The position numbers and the translations under genes were made by a program. A stretch of DNA of 64,000 nucleotides, taken from the NCBI GenBank assembly GCA_910586665.1, contig CAJUIX010000001.1:1-64000 (forward strand), in the 5' to 3' direction. Shown here in pieces: positions 24,401-31,505 of this stretch. The notes under the pieces were generated by a model. That model searched no databases and had not been told where the DNA came from. It saw only the letters and a program-made list of their open reading frames with translations. The stretch is from an uncultured Duncaniella sp. GTDB taxonomy: Bacteria > Bacteroidota > Bacteroidia > Bacteroidales > Muribaculaceae. Position 1 is the first letter of the stretch, and every line of letters begins with the position of its first letter.

Positions 24401-26241
24401 GCCGCTATCGTGTCGTTACAGTACCTAATTGCTGGCTATCTGTCGGCATAGTGAGCGGAGAAACTGCAAAGGTTGTTTCATGGAGCGACCCCGTGCCATT
24501 CTCTATTGACACGGCAGATGTGGAACGGATTTATTGCTTGATGTCGGAAGAAAGGACTCCGGCAATTCCACATAGCGATGAATACATTGATGACTATGTG
24601 CCGCCACTATCCACCGAAAATCATGTTGTAGGCAAAGAATACAAACAAGGTGAGATGGTGATTGGAGCGGATGGCAATTATTATGAATGTACGACTACGA
24701 CCACCACAACCACACCTGTATATAAAAGTGGCAATTTCTGGGTAAGGAGCTTACAATGGGATTTGCGCCAAGGCTGGACCGACAACCCACAAGATGTATC
24801 AAGTGCCTATCGCTATCAATATGAGAGTGTGCGCAAGAAAAAGGATGGCAAATGGGGTACTTTCTCTACGCCCGTCCTTTGGATGGTGCTGCCTAAAAAT
24901 GGCGACAAAGGAGATAAGGGCGATGATGGCATAAATGGTGATTATACTGAATACCGCTATGCTGTCAATGGCTCTAAGTCAAGTGCGCCCGGTTTAGTTG
25001 ATACAGACCGTTCACCCGCGGGCTGGACCACTGCAATGCCGGCCGTTGGCACGTTGAAATATCTATGGCTCACCACGGCTGTAATCAATGGACAGAGCAA
25101 CGCTTTGAAAGCAAAATGGACTACCCCAATTCGCGTTACGCCCTATGATGGTGTTGACGGTAAACCGGGTAAAGATGGCAAAAACGGAGATAGCCCTGTA
25201 TTGGTATTTCGTGGCAATTATGATAGCTCAAAAACCTACTATGGCAATGCGCAGCGAATAGATGCGGTTAAATACAACAACCACTACTACATAGCGCGTA
25301 TTGACGCTGGCTCATTCTCCAATATACTACCGACCAGCACCGCCAAATGGAATGATTTCGGAGCGGAGTTTGAAACAATCGCAACCAATTTGCTTTTGGC
25401 TGAGGGGGCTAATATCGGAGATTGGTTTATCAAGAGCGGACAGATTGTTTCTACTCTTGATGAAACATTAAAAAATCGTATCATGCTACAAGTGGGTGTG
25501 TATTATGGCAATACGCTATCATATCAGCCTAAGATTGTGCTTGAAAGCGAAAACTCCGGCGGTAGCCAAACCATGACTGAGGATAGGACGCTTGGCTCAA
25601 TAATCACGCTTGACGCAACACAAGGCACTGTGGAAACCCGTAACAAGGATTATTCCGCGGTTAGTTATATGTCCCCGGCTGGCATATTCGCCAACAGAGC
25701 AGGGCAAGAGGCGATGTCGGCAACCTCCGGGTGTACCTATCGCGCCTCCGTTGTTGGATTAGGTTTTGCCAATGTCAACAAACAAGATTGGCAGGTCAAC
25801 ATCAATCAAACAATGATTGCCGGAATTTTCGGCCGCGCCTACAACAATGGCACCGCACCCGCTTATGGTGGATTTTTCCAACGTCTTTACGCCGGGGGGC
25901 TTGTGCTGGGCCGCAAAGCTATTGTTGACACCACCTCCAACACAAACTATCTCGCTACTGGCGATACTATGGTTATCGGGTATTGCTCCGATGAGGAAAT
26001 TGTATATCTCCCCACCGACCCCTACGAGGGGCTAGTGGTATTCGTAAAACAATGGTGGAGCGGTTATATGCGTTTCAAGCCGCGTACCGGCCACCATATT
26101 TATGATGACCACACGGAGAATGATTATTACGATTTCGCCGAAGGTCAAGGCGGCATGTTCGTGTTTTCTATCGGATATATCGGTAGTGGAAGCAGCGCAA
26201 AAAAAACGGAGGCGTGGATTGTTTCACGTTGGAAATTCTAA
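21466..26241 (+). CDS. Large tail-tip/central fibre protein (Tal-like) with glycan-binding and collagen-like segments
   Basis: A 1591-aa protein. The N-terminal ~400 residues resemble tail-associated (Tal/gp44-like) hub proteins. Further on come modules of the carbohydrate-binding CBM5/12 style (near residues 765-820 YRGTWNASYVYYPGDEVSY; near 1045-1085; near 1240-1290 FRGNYDSSKTYYGNA). Two short collagen-like runs occur near 1145 (GDKGDKGDDGINGD) and 1227 (GVDGKPGKDGKNGDS). The C-terminal 250 residues look like a fibre tip. It lies directly upstream of the DGR cassette, so the diversified protein probably attaches to this structure. Confidence 0.82.
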   Translation: MGIAQIIKRNGKVIELNTKEPFCVVKSATQNSSLMGDDYITLQIVSTEWLSFEKGDKIIVDGFDYTIRTTTKREVQAEDYYIFEPVFYGPMYDLMKTTYRNTDRNGKSDRSTFDLTYTIKEFVQVLIYNLNRDYPGLWTFDENNCPETEAKTIQFSGVNCLQALQSLCSKDNFNLEFLISQADGIRTIHIGKFGQRVNPPGGADYFEWGKGNGLYKLTEQKIDDKAIITRLWVEGGTSNIRTDYRNYSERLQLPYPRRYNRKKHILFDGTVVEPNTELIGISDDNKRYLEDEALRDKIGSEEDVKTYDEIYPTRTGHVTALVSDDTNAFIDDTMDFDLCEKDANGTKYLVDSVSAKITFTSGRLAGQQFELEAKGGYDHATKKFKLIPFTDKRGLTTPTVSVEQGGAYPIEVGATYKITDIFLPESYEQNAEEELWYAGYNDFKPATQAKAQYALTLDRLYFLEALSRDSEVCLFKVGDYVPVKDTRYGIEKQIRIQKITRNLLLEQDYQLTLSDTTAISIQTQTVLSVIEHDQIITNNRLRDLNKARRGWRTTEDLRNMVYDTDGFFDVDNIRPNSIDTNMLTVGSKSQQFVLTGVILQANVGGNPNAFIATEGILSHLTIDTSKIRAWQMSGQSFTVPSTAGYYLFAKCSKSGEKGTWLLTQTQYKFEPTDDPNNYYFLVGVLSTLYPDDNFRDFQTTYGFTRINGNTITTGRIVTSDGECYLDLDGNKFRIGDASSSIDWNVSRNNAITLKNVSVVSESGDVSPLGVYRGTWNASYVYYPGDEVSYTENGATCTYRYIHPTPTKGHKPTDSTYWAVVAKGANGVNADSNKLVYCYSFDKPAKPTGTALIPTGWSDTPDRENVKVTHSSVWTLKDGYFISPTIDHSQITTNRITIVTTKPNQMLALEIWAQSETNFDFVLVGKLDTEGLSRVSNYLDRVSGPDAKKVVYIPIPTAGTHFVDVAYAKDQSNSLNGDCGRYRVVTVPNCWLSVGIVSGETAKVVSWSDPVPFSIDTADVERIYCLMSEERTPAIPHSDEYIDDYVPPLSTENHVVGKEYKQGEMVIGADGNYYECTTTTTTTTPVYKSGNFWVRSLQWDLRQGWTDNPQDVSSAYRYQYESVRKKKDGKWGTFSTPVLWMVLPKNGDKGDKGDDGINGDYTEYRYAVNGSKSSAPGLVDTDRSPAGWTTAMPAVGTLKYLWLTTAVINGQSNALKAKWTTPIRVTPYDGVDGKPGKDGKNGDSPVLVFRGNYDSSKTYYGNAQRIDAVKYNNHYYIARIDAGSFSNILPTSTAKWNDFGAEFETIATNLLLAEGANIGDWFIKSGQIVSTLDETLKNRIMLQVGVYYGNTLSYQPKIVLESENSGGSQTMTEDRTLGSIITLDATQGTVETRNKDYSAVSYMSPAGIFANRAGQEAMSATSGCTYRASVVGLGFANVNKQDWQVNINQTMIAGIFGRAYNNGTAPAYGGFFQRLYAGGLVLGRKAIVDTTSNTNYLATGDTMVIGYCSDEEIVYLPTDPYEGLVVFVKQWWSGYMRFKPRTGHHIYDDHTENDYYDFAEGQGGMFVFSIGYIGSGSSAKKTEAWIVSRWKF

Positions 26242-26247
26242 ATAGCT

Positions 26248-26715
26248 ATGAAAGAATACGGATATATTGAGGATGGCTATCTATGGTCAAGGATTTTAGA
26301 GCCATACATTGAAAGACTCCAGACTGAAACGGGCGAGATTGAAACTCGCACCGTTTCCGTTGAGGAGCAAATCAAGCAACTATCCTCGGAATACAAACCC
26401 GTGGATGCAGTTGATGAAAGCCTTATGGTATGCGATGATGATAACTACACCATACGCTTAGTGCCATACGACAATGGAGATAAAATTTCCTATCGTTACG
26501 AAAAGGTAGTGAATAACTATAAGCTCAATGCCGATATTGAGGCATTAAAAGCTGAATTGGCAGAAACGGATTATCAAGTAATCAAATGCTACGAGGCTTC
26601 GCTTGTCGGTGAGGAACTACCTTACGATATGAAAATGCTCCACACCTCACGCAATGCCATAAGAGCGCGTATCAACGAAATACAAGCCACCCAAATAAAC
26701 TTAACATCATTATGA
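26248..26715 (+). CDS. Tail-fibre-associated protein, 155 aa
   Basis: Opens MKEYGYIEDGYLWSRILEPY. The middle is acidic and the C-terminal half is helical (IEALKAELAETDYQVIKCYE, then HTSRNAIRARINEIQ), a pattern seen in small proteins that follow tail-fibre genes, some being assembly chaperones. It overlaps the next gene by four bases. Confidence 0.58.
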   Translation: MKEYGYIEDGYLWSRILEPYIERLQTETGEIETRTVSVEEQIKQLSSEYKPVDAVDESLMVCDDDNYTIRLVPYDNGDKISYRYEKVVNNYKLNADIEALKAELAETDYQVIKCYEASLVGEELPYDMKMLHTSRNAIRARINEIQATQINLTSL

Positions 26716-26954
26716 GCTGGATAACTGAAAGCAACCGCCTCAAGCACTTTTTCTACGCTATCCCCTGTGCCATGCTCCTTACCATTCTTTTTGTCGGTGG
26801 ACTGGCCGCCGGCATGGAGTTTAAGGATAGGGCGTATGGTGGAAAATGGGATTGGCTGGACCTATTGGCTACCATTTTGGGCGGGATAGTGGGGCAAATG
26901 CTCCAAGTCCTTATATTTTACGCCTTAAAATGTGTTCACCAAACACATTTTTGA
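26712..26954 (+). CDS. Two-helix membrane protein, holin-like, 80 aa
   Basis: Two hydrophobic helices (AIPCAMLLTILFVGGLAAGM and LLATILGGIVGQMLQVLIFY) flank a charged loop (EFKDRAYGGKWDW). Size and layout fit a class II holin or a small phage membrane protein. It is far from the endolysin gene (31,502), so the holin role is uncertain. Its 3' end contains the large palindrome that forms the operator of the DGR cassette. Confidence 0.6.
   Translation: MSWITESNRLKHFFYAIPCAMLLTILFVGGLAAGMEFKDRAYGGKWDWLDLLATILGGIVGQMLQVLIFYALKCVHQTHF
26927..26951. promoter_or_regulatory. Palindromic operator O3 upstream of the DGR cassette
   Basis: Perfect 10-base arms AAAATGTGTT/AACACATTTT around CACCA. The TGTGTT-N5-AACACA core is identical to that of the operator at 8234-8250. 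It lies immediately upstream of the -7 element at 26,956, covering the expected -33 region. As RNA it would also form a stem that could end the upstream transcript. Confidence 0.65.
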
Positions 26955-26955
26955 T

Positions 26956-26963
26956 TAACTTTG
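26956..26963 (+). promoter_or_regulatory. Promoter -7 element of the DGR cassette
   Basis: TAACTTTG matches the Bacteroidetes -7 consensus; transcription should start near 26,970, sixteen bases before the first ATG. The -33 region is inside the palindrome and has no clean TTTG, which suggests regulated expression. Confidence 0.6.
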
Positions 26964-26985
26964 CAGGAGAGTTAACCAAGTAAAT

Positions 26986-27276
26986 ATGGATGATGTAAGA
27001 ATACTCGCAAAAGGCCGTATCACCGACCTCTCAAAAGGGTTTAAGATTGGTGTGCCATTCTCCGTGTATCTCCGTAGCAAATCGGGGGTAGTGGAGAATG
27101 ACACCCTCATTAGGTGCCGCCTTATATGCGACCAAAAAATTGGGGATTTCCCCGTGCCTATTGGTGACTGGACACCCGGTAAGATAGTGGAGTTGCCTCC
27201 CAACGCTATTGACACCGACAAGTATGAGATTTTCTGGGGGGCGAGTGAAGCACCACATTTAGAATACTACAAATGA
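26986..27276 (+). CDS. First protein of the DGR cassette, 96 aa, unknown
   Basis: Opens MDDVRILAKGRITDLSKGFK. It is beta-rich (GVPFSVYLRSKSG, VENDTLIRCRLICD) and ends SEAPHLEYYK. It is transcribed from the palindrome-controlled promoter and ends one base before the DGR target gene, so the two are co-expressed. It may be an adaptor or chaperone for the diversified receptor-binding protein. It does not resemble the four-helix Avd accessory protein. Confidence 0.65.
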   Translation: MDDVRILAKGRITDLSKGFKIGVPFSVYLRSKSGVVENDTLIRCRLICDQKIGDFPVPIGDWTPGKIVELPPNAIDTDKYEIFWGASEAPHLEYYK

Positions 27277-27277
27277 T

Positions 27278-28648
27278 ATGGGACTTATTTTAGGCAGCGG
27301 CTCAACCAAGCCGCAATATCCGTATGATATGTGGTATGGGGTGCAAGGCGATTTTACCAGCAAGGACTACAAGCTCACTCGCATAGGTAATATGGACTTA
27401 CACCGCACACTACCTATCCAAAAGAAACTGAGGCGTTTCGTGGAAAACACGGATGGCTCCGTGAAATACTATCTCCACCAGAACGATTCCCGTAAAAAGG
27501 ATTCTGGAGCGGCGGCAAAGCTCGACACCACGGACGGAAACGTGATGTTGGAAAAGCCCGAATACTACGCACGCTTTGAGGTAGAGGGTACAAAATGGGC
27601 TATGTGTATTTCCGAATATGCCCTCCCCGGCTTTGTTCGCATGACACGAAAGACTTGCTCACCGTGGTATGGCACTATTGACATTGCCAACAACATAGCC
27701 GTTTCCGGCTGTTGGTTGCAATGGGTAGGTAATGAGATTAAGCGCGATGCCAACGGCTTTGTTTCATTGCTTGCAAGCGCAACAAATTTCCGTGGTGGCA
27801 GTGGAGCGAGTGATGCGGCAAAAGATGGCACATACAACTCAATGCTCGGTATGCCCCGCACCTCAATCTCAAAAGCTGGTGTTCGCCCCCTTTGCAAGAA
27901 TGGTACTCACGCGGGGGCGGGCCGTGTTTATACTGAAATTGCATGGCTCCAGCGTATTGAATACGCCTCAATGCACTGCCAAGACACCTACAATGAAACA
28001 CTCACCGCCGATGGCTTTCATCAAGGCGGCCTCGGCAATGGCACGTCCGTTAATGATACTCAATGGAACACATGGGGAGGCTATCGGCCTTTCATCCCCT
28101 GCGGTGTTACTGCAATCCTCGGCAACAACACTGGCCGAGTAGCCTATACAATCAAGGGCTGGACCGGTGGCGATAAGGTGGTGCAAGTTGCATCATATCG
28201 TGGGCTTGAAACACCCTTTGAATATCTTTGGCTGCTTGCCGATGACATTCTTATCCATTGCTCACCCGAAACAGCCGATGACCCCGGACATTGCACAGCC
28301 TATGGTTGCACCGACCCCACAAAGTTTGCCTCTCCTGCCGACACGTCAACCGCCATTCCTGCCGGGTATGAGCGTATCACTGAGTTACCCACCGCTGAGG
28401 GCTATCAATGGAATTTCGGCTTTTCCTACGATGGCTTTACATTCCCTACAAGCGTAGGTGGTGGAGCAAATCAAGGACTTTGTGATTATTTCTGGCGCGT
28501 GGCAAAGGCAACAGCTAATGGCTGGTACGGTGCCCTCCTGTCTGCTGCTGCGCGTTCTGGAGCGCGTGCGGGCTTCGGTTTTCTGTATGCGAATGTTCGT
28601 TCCTCGTACTCGGATGCGTACGGTGGCTTCCGCTTGTGCCGTTTTTAA
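27278..28648 (+). CDS. DGR target protein: diversified receptor-binding tail protein
   Basis: A 456-aa protein whose last 38 codons (residues 418-455) are the variable repeat. The end of the chain has the C-type-lectin-fold pattern of DGR targets: FWRVAKATANGWYGALLSA upstream and a final GGFRLCRF, with variable residues in between. The N-terminal ~200 residues presumably anchor it to the tail. Residues changed relative to the template are Ala, Arg, Ser, Arg, Phe, Tyr, Val, Tyr, Asp, Tyr, Gly and Cys, replacing mostly Asn. By analogy with Bordetella phage Mtd it should bind a host-surface receptor and change host range; that is inference. Confidence 0.92.
   Translation: MGLILGSGSTKPQYPYDMWYGVQGDFTSKDYKLTRIGNMDLHRTLPIQKKLRRFVENTDGSVKYYLHQNDSRKKDSGAAAKLDTTDGNVMLEKPEYYARFEVEGTKWAMCISEYALPGFVRMTRKTCSPWYGTIDIANNIAVSGCWLQWVGNEIKRDANGFVSLLASATNFRGGSGASDAAKDGTYNSMLGMPRTSISKAGVRPLCKNGTHAGAGRVYTEIAWLQRIEYASMHCQDTYNETLTADGFHQGGLGNGTSVNDTQWNTWGGYRPFIPCGVTAILGNNTGRVAYTIKGWTGGDKVVQVASYRGLETPFEYLWLLADDILIHCSPETADDPGHCTAYGCTDPTKFASPADTSTAIPAGYERITELPTAEGYQWNFGFSYDGFTFPTSVGGGANQGLCDYFWRVAKATANGWYGALLSAAARSGARAGFGFLYANVRSSYSDAYGGFRLCRF
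28529..28642 (+). repeat. DGR variable repeat (VR)
   Basis: These 114 bases at the 3' end of the target gene align without gaps to 28,753-28,866. I count 18 differences; 17 lie at template adenines (changed to G, C or T) and one is T to G near the 3' end. The invariant GGTGCCCTCCTGTCTGCT opening and GGCTTCCGC near the end frame the variable part. The 3' end should hold the initiation-of-mutagenic-homing site. Confidence 0.95.
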
Positions 28649-28752
28649 CGGGACTGCAAAACACGGCTCACGGAGCAACGAGAATTTACCAAAACCAAAA
28701 CGTAAGACAATGAAAATAAACGAATAACAAAATACGGGTGTCGGCGGTCAGG

Positions 28753-28866
28753 GGTGCCCTCCTGTCTGCTAATGCGAATAATGGAGCGAATGCGGGCTTC
28801 GGTTATCTGAATGCGAATAATCGTTCCTCGAACTCGAATGCGAACAGTGGCTTCCGCTTTTACCGT
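28753..28866 (+). repeat. DGR template repeat (TR)
   Basis: A 114-base donor copy of the VR, 110 bases downstream of it. It has 24 adenines, 20 of them in ten AAT/AAC codons (in the VR frame), the codon type that gives 15 amino acids and no stop when both As vary. The remaining As are in TAT, AGT, TAC and a silent GGA. The frame of the VR is open through the TR, but no convincing gene starts there. Confidence 0.95.
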
Positions 28867-28989
28867 GGTTTCAACTTTACAAAGATATTTCAGACTGTTG
28901 ACCGCCGACACCTTACCTCTTGGTAGAAAAATAGTGATTAACGTAGTGTTAGTAGGAAATCGAAAGCTCTACATTAGACTAACGGCACT
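28867..28989 (+). ncRNA. Probable spacer part of the DGR template RNA
   Basis: The 123 bases between TR and reverse transcriptase contain no gene. In Bordetella phage BPP-1 the corresponding spacer is part of the template RNA and primes cDNA synthesis. An inverted repeat is visible at 28,945-28,953 (AGTGTTAGT) with ACTAAC at 28,978-28,983 and CACT at 28,986-28,989, giving a stem with a bulge that ends at the RT start codon. Confidence 0.5.
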
Positions 28990-30129
28990 ATGGGCTTGAA
29001 CGCAAAAACATATCTCGCGGATTACTCCGACTTTGAGGATTGCGGGCTTTACATAGGCGATACGGGCAAGATGTTCCACTCGCCGGGTAAAAAGCTCAAA
29101 AACATCTATTGGCTGCTATACACCAATGAGAATTTGACGCTATCCCAATATACCGCACAAAAGGGCAAATCCGACCATTCCGACATTAAGCGTTTCAATG
29201 AGAATATCCTTGAAAATCTTGATGCGCTTTGGGAGATGTTGAGGTATGAAACGTATGAGCCGGGCGAATATCGCATTAAGAAAATCTACGACCCGAAAGA
29301 GCGTGATATAATGATTGCGCCATTCTTTCCCGATAGGATTATTCACCATTGCTTAGTGAATGTTCTGGGGCCGCACTGGAACCATATATTTATTGCCAAC
29401 ACCTACTCTTGTATCAAAGGGCGTGGCACTCATAAATGTAGGCGCGATGTGGGCGAGGCGTTGAAACGCGATAAGCACGGCACCCGCTATTGTCTGAAAA
29501 TAGACATACGTAAATTCTACGACAACATAGACCACGCAGCCCTCAAACGCATATTCCGCTACACAATCGCGGATGAGCAACTTTTAAGACTGTTAGATAA
29601 GATTGTTGATAGTAACGGTAAAGAAAAAGGTTTGCCAATAGGCAACTACACAAGTCAATACTTTGCCAATCTCTACTTAGCCTATTTCGACCACTGGATG
29701 AAAGAGGCTATGGGAGTTAAGTATTATTTCCGCTACATGGATGACATAGTAGTGCTTGACGGGGATAAAGACCGACTGCACTACTTGCTTGACATGATGG
29801 GGTTATATCTGGCAACGGAGTTGAAAGTGGAGATAAAACCGAATTGGCAGATATTCCCGGTTGACGATAGAGGTATTGATTTTGTAGGATATAAGCAAGA
29901 CCATTTCGGGGTGCTGCTCCGAAAGAGCATATTGAATAAGTTCTACAAAAAGGCCGACCGCATAGCCTGTGACACTCCTATCAGAGATGCAACCGACATA
30001 AAGCACTTGTTCCCGTCTGAATACGGGTGGGTTATCGGGTGTAGTGAACAACATAAGGAAAAAGTCTTTAACATCATTATTTCAAAAAATGGCAACAACA
30101 AGAATCTTATCAACCGGGCTGTTGGCTAA
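28990..30129 (+). CDS. DGR reverse transcriptase
   Basis: A 379-aa reverse transcriptase. Motifs in order: the conserved RDIMIAPFFPDRIIHH (about 105-120), catalytic Asp172 in CLKIDIRKFYDNID, the DGR-type GLPIGNYTSQ (214-223, with the SQ characteristic of this clade) and the catalytic YMDD (249-252), followed by a thumb domain with the GIDFVGYK motif. No integrase, maturase or nuclease domain is attached, as usual for DGR enzymes. It copies the TR RNA with errors opposite adenines and feeds the VR. The gene overlaps the next one by 41 bases. Confidence 0.95.
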   Translation: MGLNAKTYLADYSDFEDCGLYIGDTGKMFHSPGKKLKNIYWLLYTNENLTLSQYTAQKGKSDHSDIKRFNENILENLDALWEMLRYETYEPGEYRIKKIYDPKERDIMIAPFFPDRIIHHCLVNVLGPHWNHIFIANTYSCIKGRGTHKCRRDVGEALKRDKHGTRYCLKIDIRKFYDNIDHAALKRIFRYTIADEQLLRLLDKIVDSNGKEKGLPIGNYTSQYFANLYLAYFDHWMKEAMGVKYYFRYMDDIVVLDGDKDRLHYLLDMMGLYLATELKVEIKPNWQIFPVDDRGIDFVGYKQDHFGVLLRKSILNKFYKKADRIACDTPIRDATDIKHLFPSEYGWVIGCSEQHKEKVFNIIISKNGNNKNLINRAVG

Positions 30130-30520
30130 TGAACGCCCCAATGTGATTGACCCGTACAACAACGGGCAGGGTACCGTCCTCTATAACCATAACATCACTG
30201 AGGTAGATGTGGTGGTTGATGAAATGGGCGGCGTATCAATCACCGATGACCCCAAGACTGCAACCGGCAAGATGTACCGCTACGACAGCCTCCGGGTGGA
30301 ATACCCCACAACCGCCGACAACATTTTCAGCACCCTCCTTTCGGCAAAGTACCCTGCCAACACTGAGAGCAAGCTGGTGAACGAGTACCAGAGCGCAATG
30401 CTGGGGCTTATGCCCGAAACCGCAAAAAAGCCCTATGAGGACTTTTTGCGCGACCGTCTGGCTATCCGCGAAATGGTGGATAGCGATTGTAAAACCCTCA
30501 ATATCCCTATGGACTTATGA
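30089..30520 (+). CDS. Hypothetical phage protein, 143 aa
   Basis: The ATG at 30,089 (MATTRILSTGLLANERPN) lies inside the end of the reverse transcriptase gene in another frame. An earlier ATG in the same frame (30,044) is possible but would add a basic segment made of RT-coding sequence. The protein has a beta-rich N-terminal half and a helical C-terminus. It resembles uncharacterised proteins near the lysis genes of other Bacteroidales phages; it does not look like Avd. Confidence 0.65.
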   Translation: MATTRILSTGLLANERPNVIDPYNNGQGTVLYNHNITEVDVVVDEMGGVSITDDPKTATGKMYRYDSLRVEYPTTADNIFSTLLSAKYPANTESKLVNEYQSAMLGLMPETAKKPYEDFLRDRLAIREMVDSDCKTLNIPMDL

Positions 30521-30903
30521 ACGACTATATCGAAGATTTTGTAGAGGATGAATCCGCCGCATCCTCCGACCTTTTCGATTGCGACTACACCCCGATAGAC
30601 GCGGTGGTTAACCAAGTCACTGTGTTTACCGGGTGTACCACACGCGCAACTGAAAACGGAGACCGTATGGTTGTCGCTTATGGCGAGGGAGCTGCCAAAT
30701 CAGCATTTTTCACAGACAGCAAGAAATTGAAAAATGTGTTTGGTAATCCCAATCGTAAATATCCTTTCCGCGCTGTAATCAAAGTGGTAAGCTATGGCAA
30801 TATGTATGGCTTCAATGTGTTTTCACCGAACACTGAGATAACGGCCGATGATGAGGCTAATTTCAGCTTTTACAAACGCTCCAAAAAACGTATGCCGCGA
30901 TGA
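30517..30903 (+). CDS. Hypothetical phage protein, 128 aa
   Basis: Acidic N-terminus (MNDYIEDFVEDESAASSDL) and a beta-rich remainder (AVIKVVSYGNMYGFNVFSP), ending in a basic tail (KRSKKRMPR). It overlaps both neighbours by four bases. Not recognised. Confidence 0.65.
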   Translation: MNDYIEDFVEDESAASSDLFDCDYTPIDAVVNQVTVFTGCTTRATENGDRMVVAYGEGAAKSAFFTDSKKLKNVFGNPNRKYPFRAVIKVVSYGNMYGFNVFSPNTEITADDEANFSFYKRSKKRMPR

Positions 30904-31505
30904 ACACAGTACAGGACACAATGACCGTGGCGCAAGGCATTACGGATTTAGGAATGATGGCTATCGTGGCCGCGTTCTTTCTGGTGCTTTCCGCGCTCCT
31001 ATGGGTTGCGTGTTTCCGCTGGTTCAAAGGTATCATTGACGGAATGATTAAGGGCAATACCAAAATGGTTGATGACCTCATAGTTGAAACCCGCAAGCAA
31101 AACGATATGCTCAACGACATATCCGAGGGCTTGAAACCCGAAACCCAACTAAGGGTTAAGAATTTCACCGGGGTTTACTTTGACTTAGCCATTGAAAAGG
31201 TTTGCCGGATAATCAAGAAAGTCAGAGAGGAAAACCACATAGCGGATAAGGAGGCAACCCGTACCAAAATCCGTACCTTACTGCACAATCTCCATGAGGA
31301 TAGGAACAGCCGGTTTGATAGTTTCCGCTATCGTGGCAAAATCCTCACAACCTATGTTAACCATGACTGGGTGGATTGGGTAGCTGAGGTTGTGGAGCAT
31401 GAGGTGTATTCCGACACGGTTAACAACGGACGCGCTTACACCAACGTGCAAGCCGTTTATGAGAGAATAAAAATCGACTTTTACCATAAAATGAATCACG
31501 AATGA
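30900..31505 (+). CDS. Membrane-anchored phage protein, 201 aa, possible holin-associated
   Basis: One strong hydrophobic helix near residues 21-40 (MAIVAAFFLVLSALLWVACF) is followed by a soluble, charged helical domain. Position immediately upstream of the endolysin gene, with a 4-base overlap, suggests a role in lysis, perhaps holin or membrane anchor; the long soluble part is unusual for a holin. Confidence 0.6.
   Translation: MNTVQDTMTVAQGITDLGMMAIVAAFFLVLSALLWVACFRWFKGIIDGMIKGNTKMVDDLIVETRKQNDMLNDISEGLKPETQLRVKNFTGVYFDLAIEKVCRIIKKVREENHIADKEATRTKIRTLLHNLHEDRNSRFDSFRYRGKILTTYVNHDWVDWVAEVVEHEVYSDTVNNGRAYTNVQAVYERIKIDFYHKMNHE

Noticed and set aside
28738..28926. A 62-codon frame covering the template repeat
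   Set aside because: It starts with a GTG without a ribosome-binding context and consists mainly of the TR itself; TRs are normally non-coding donors, and the open frame follows from the VR reading frame.
30829..30847. Another GTGTT...AACAC pair resembling the operators
   Set aside because: The spacer is 7 rather than 5 bases, it lies within a coding region and no promoter elements are beside it.
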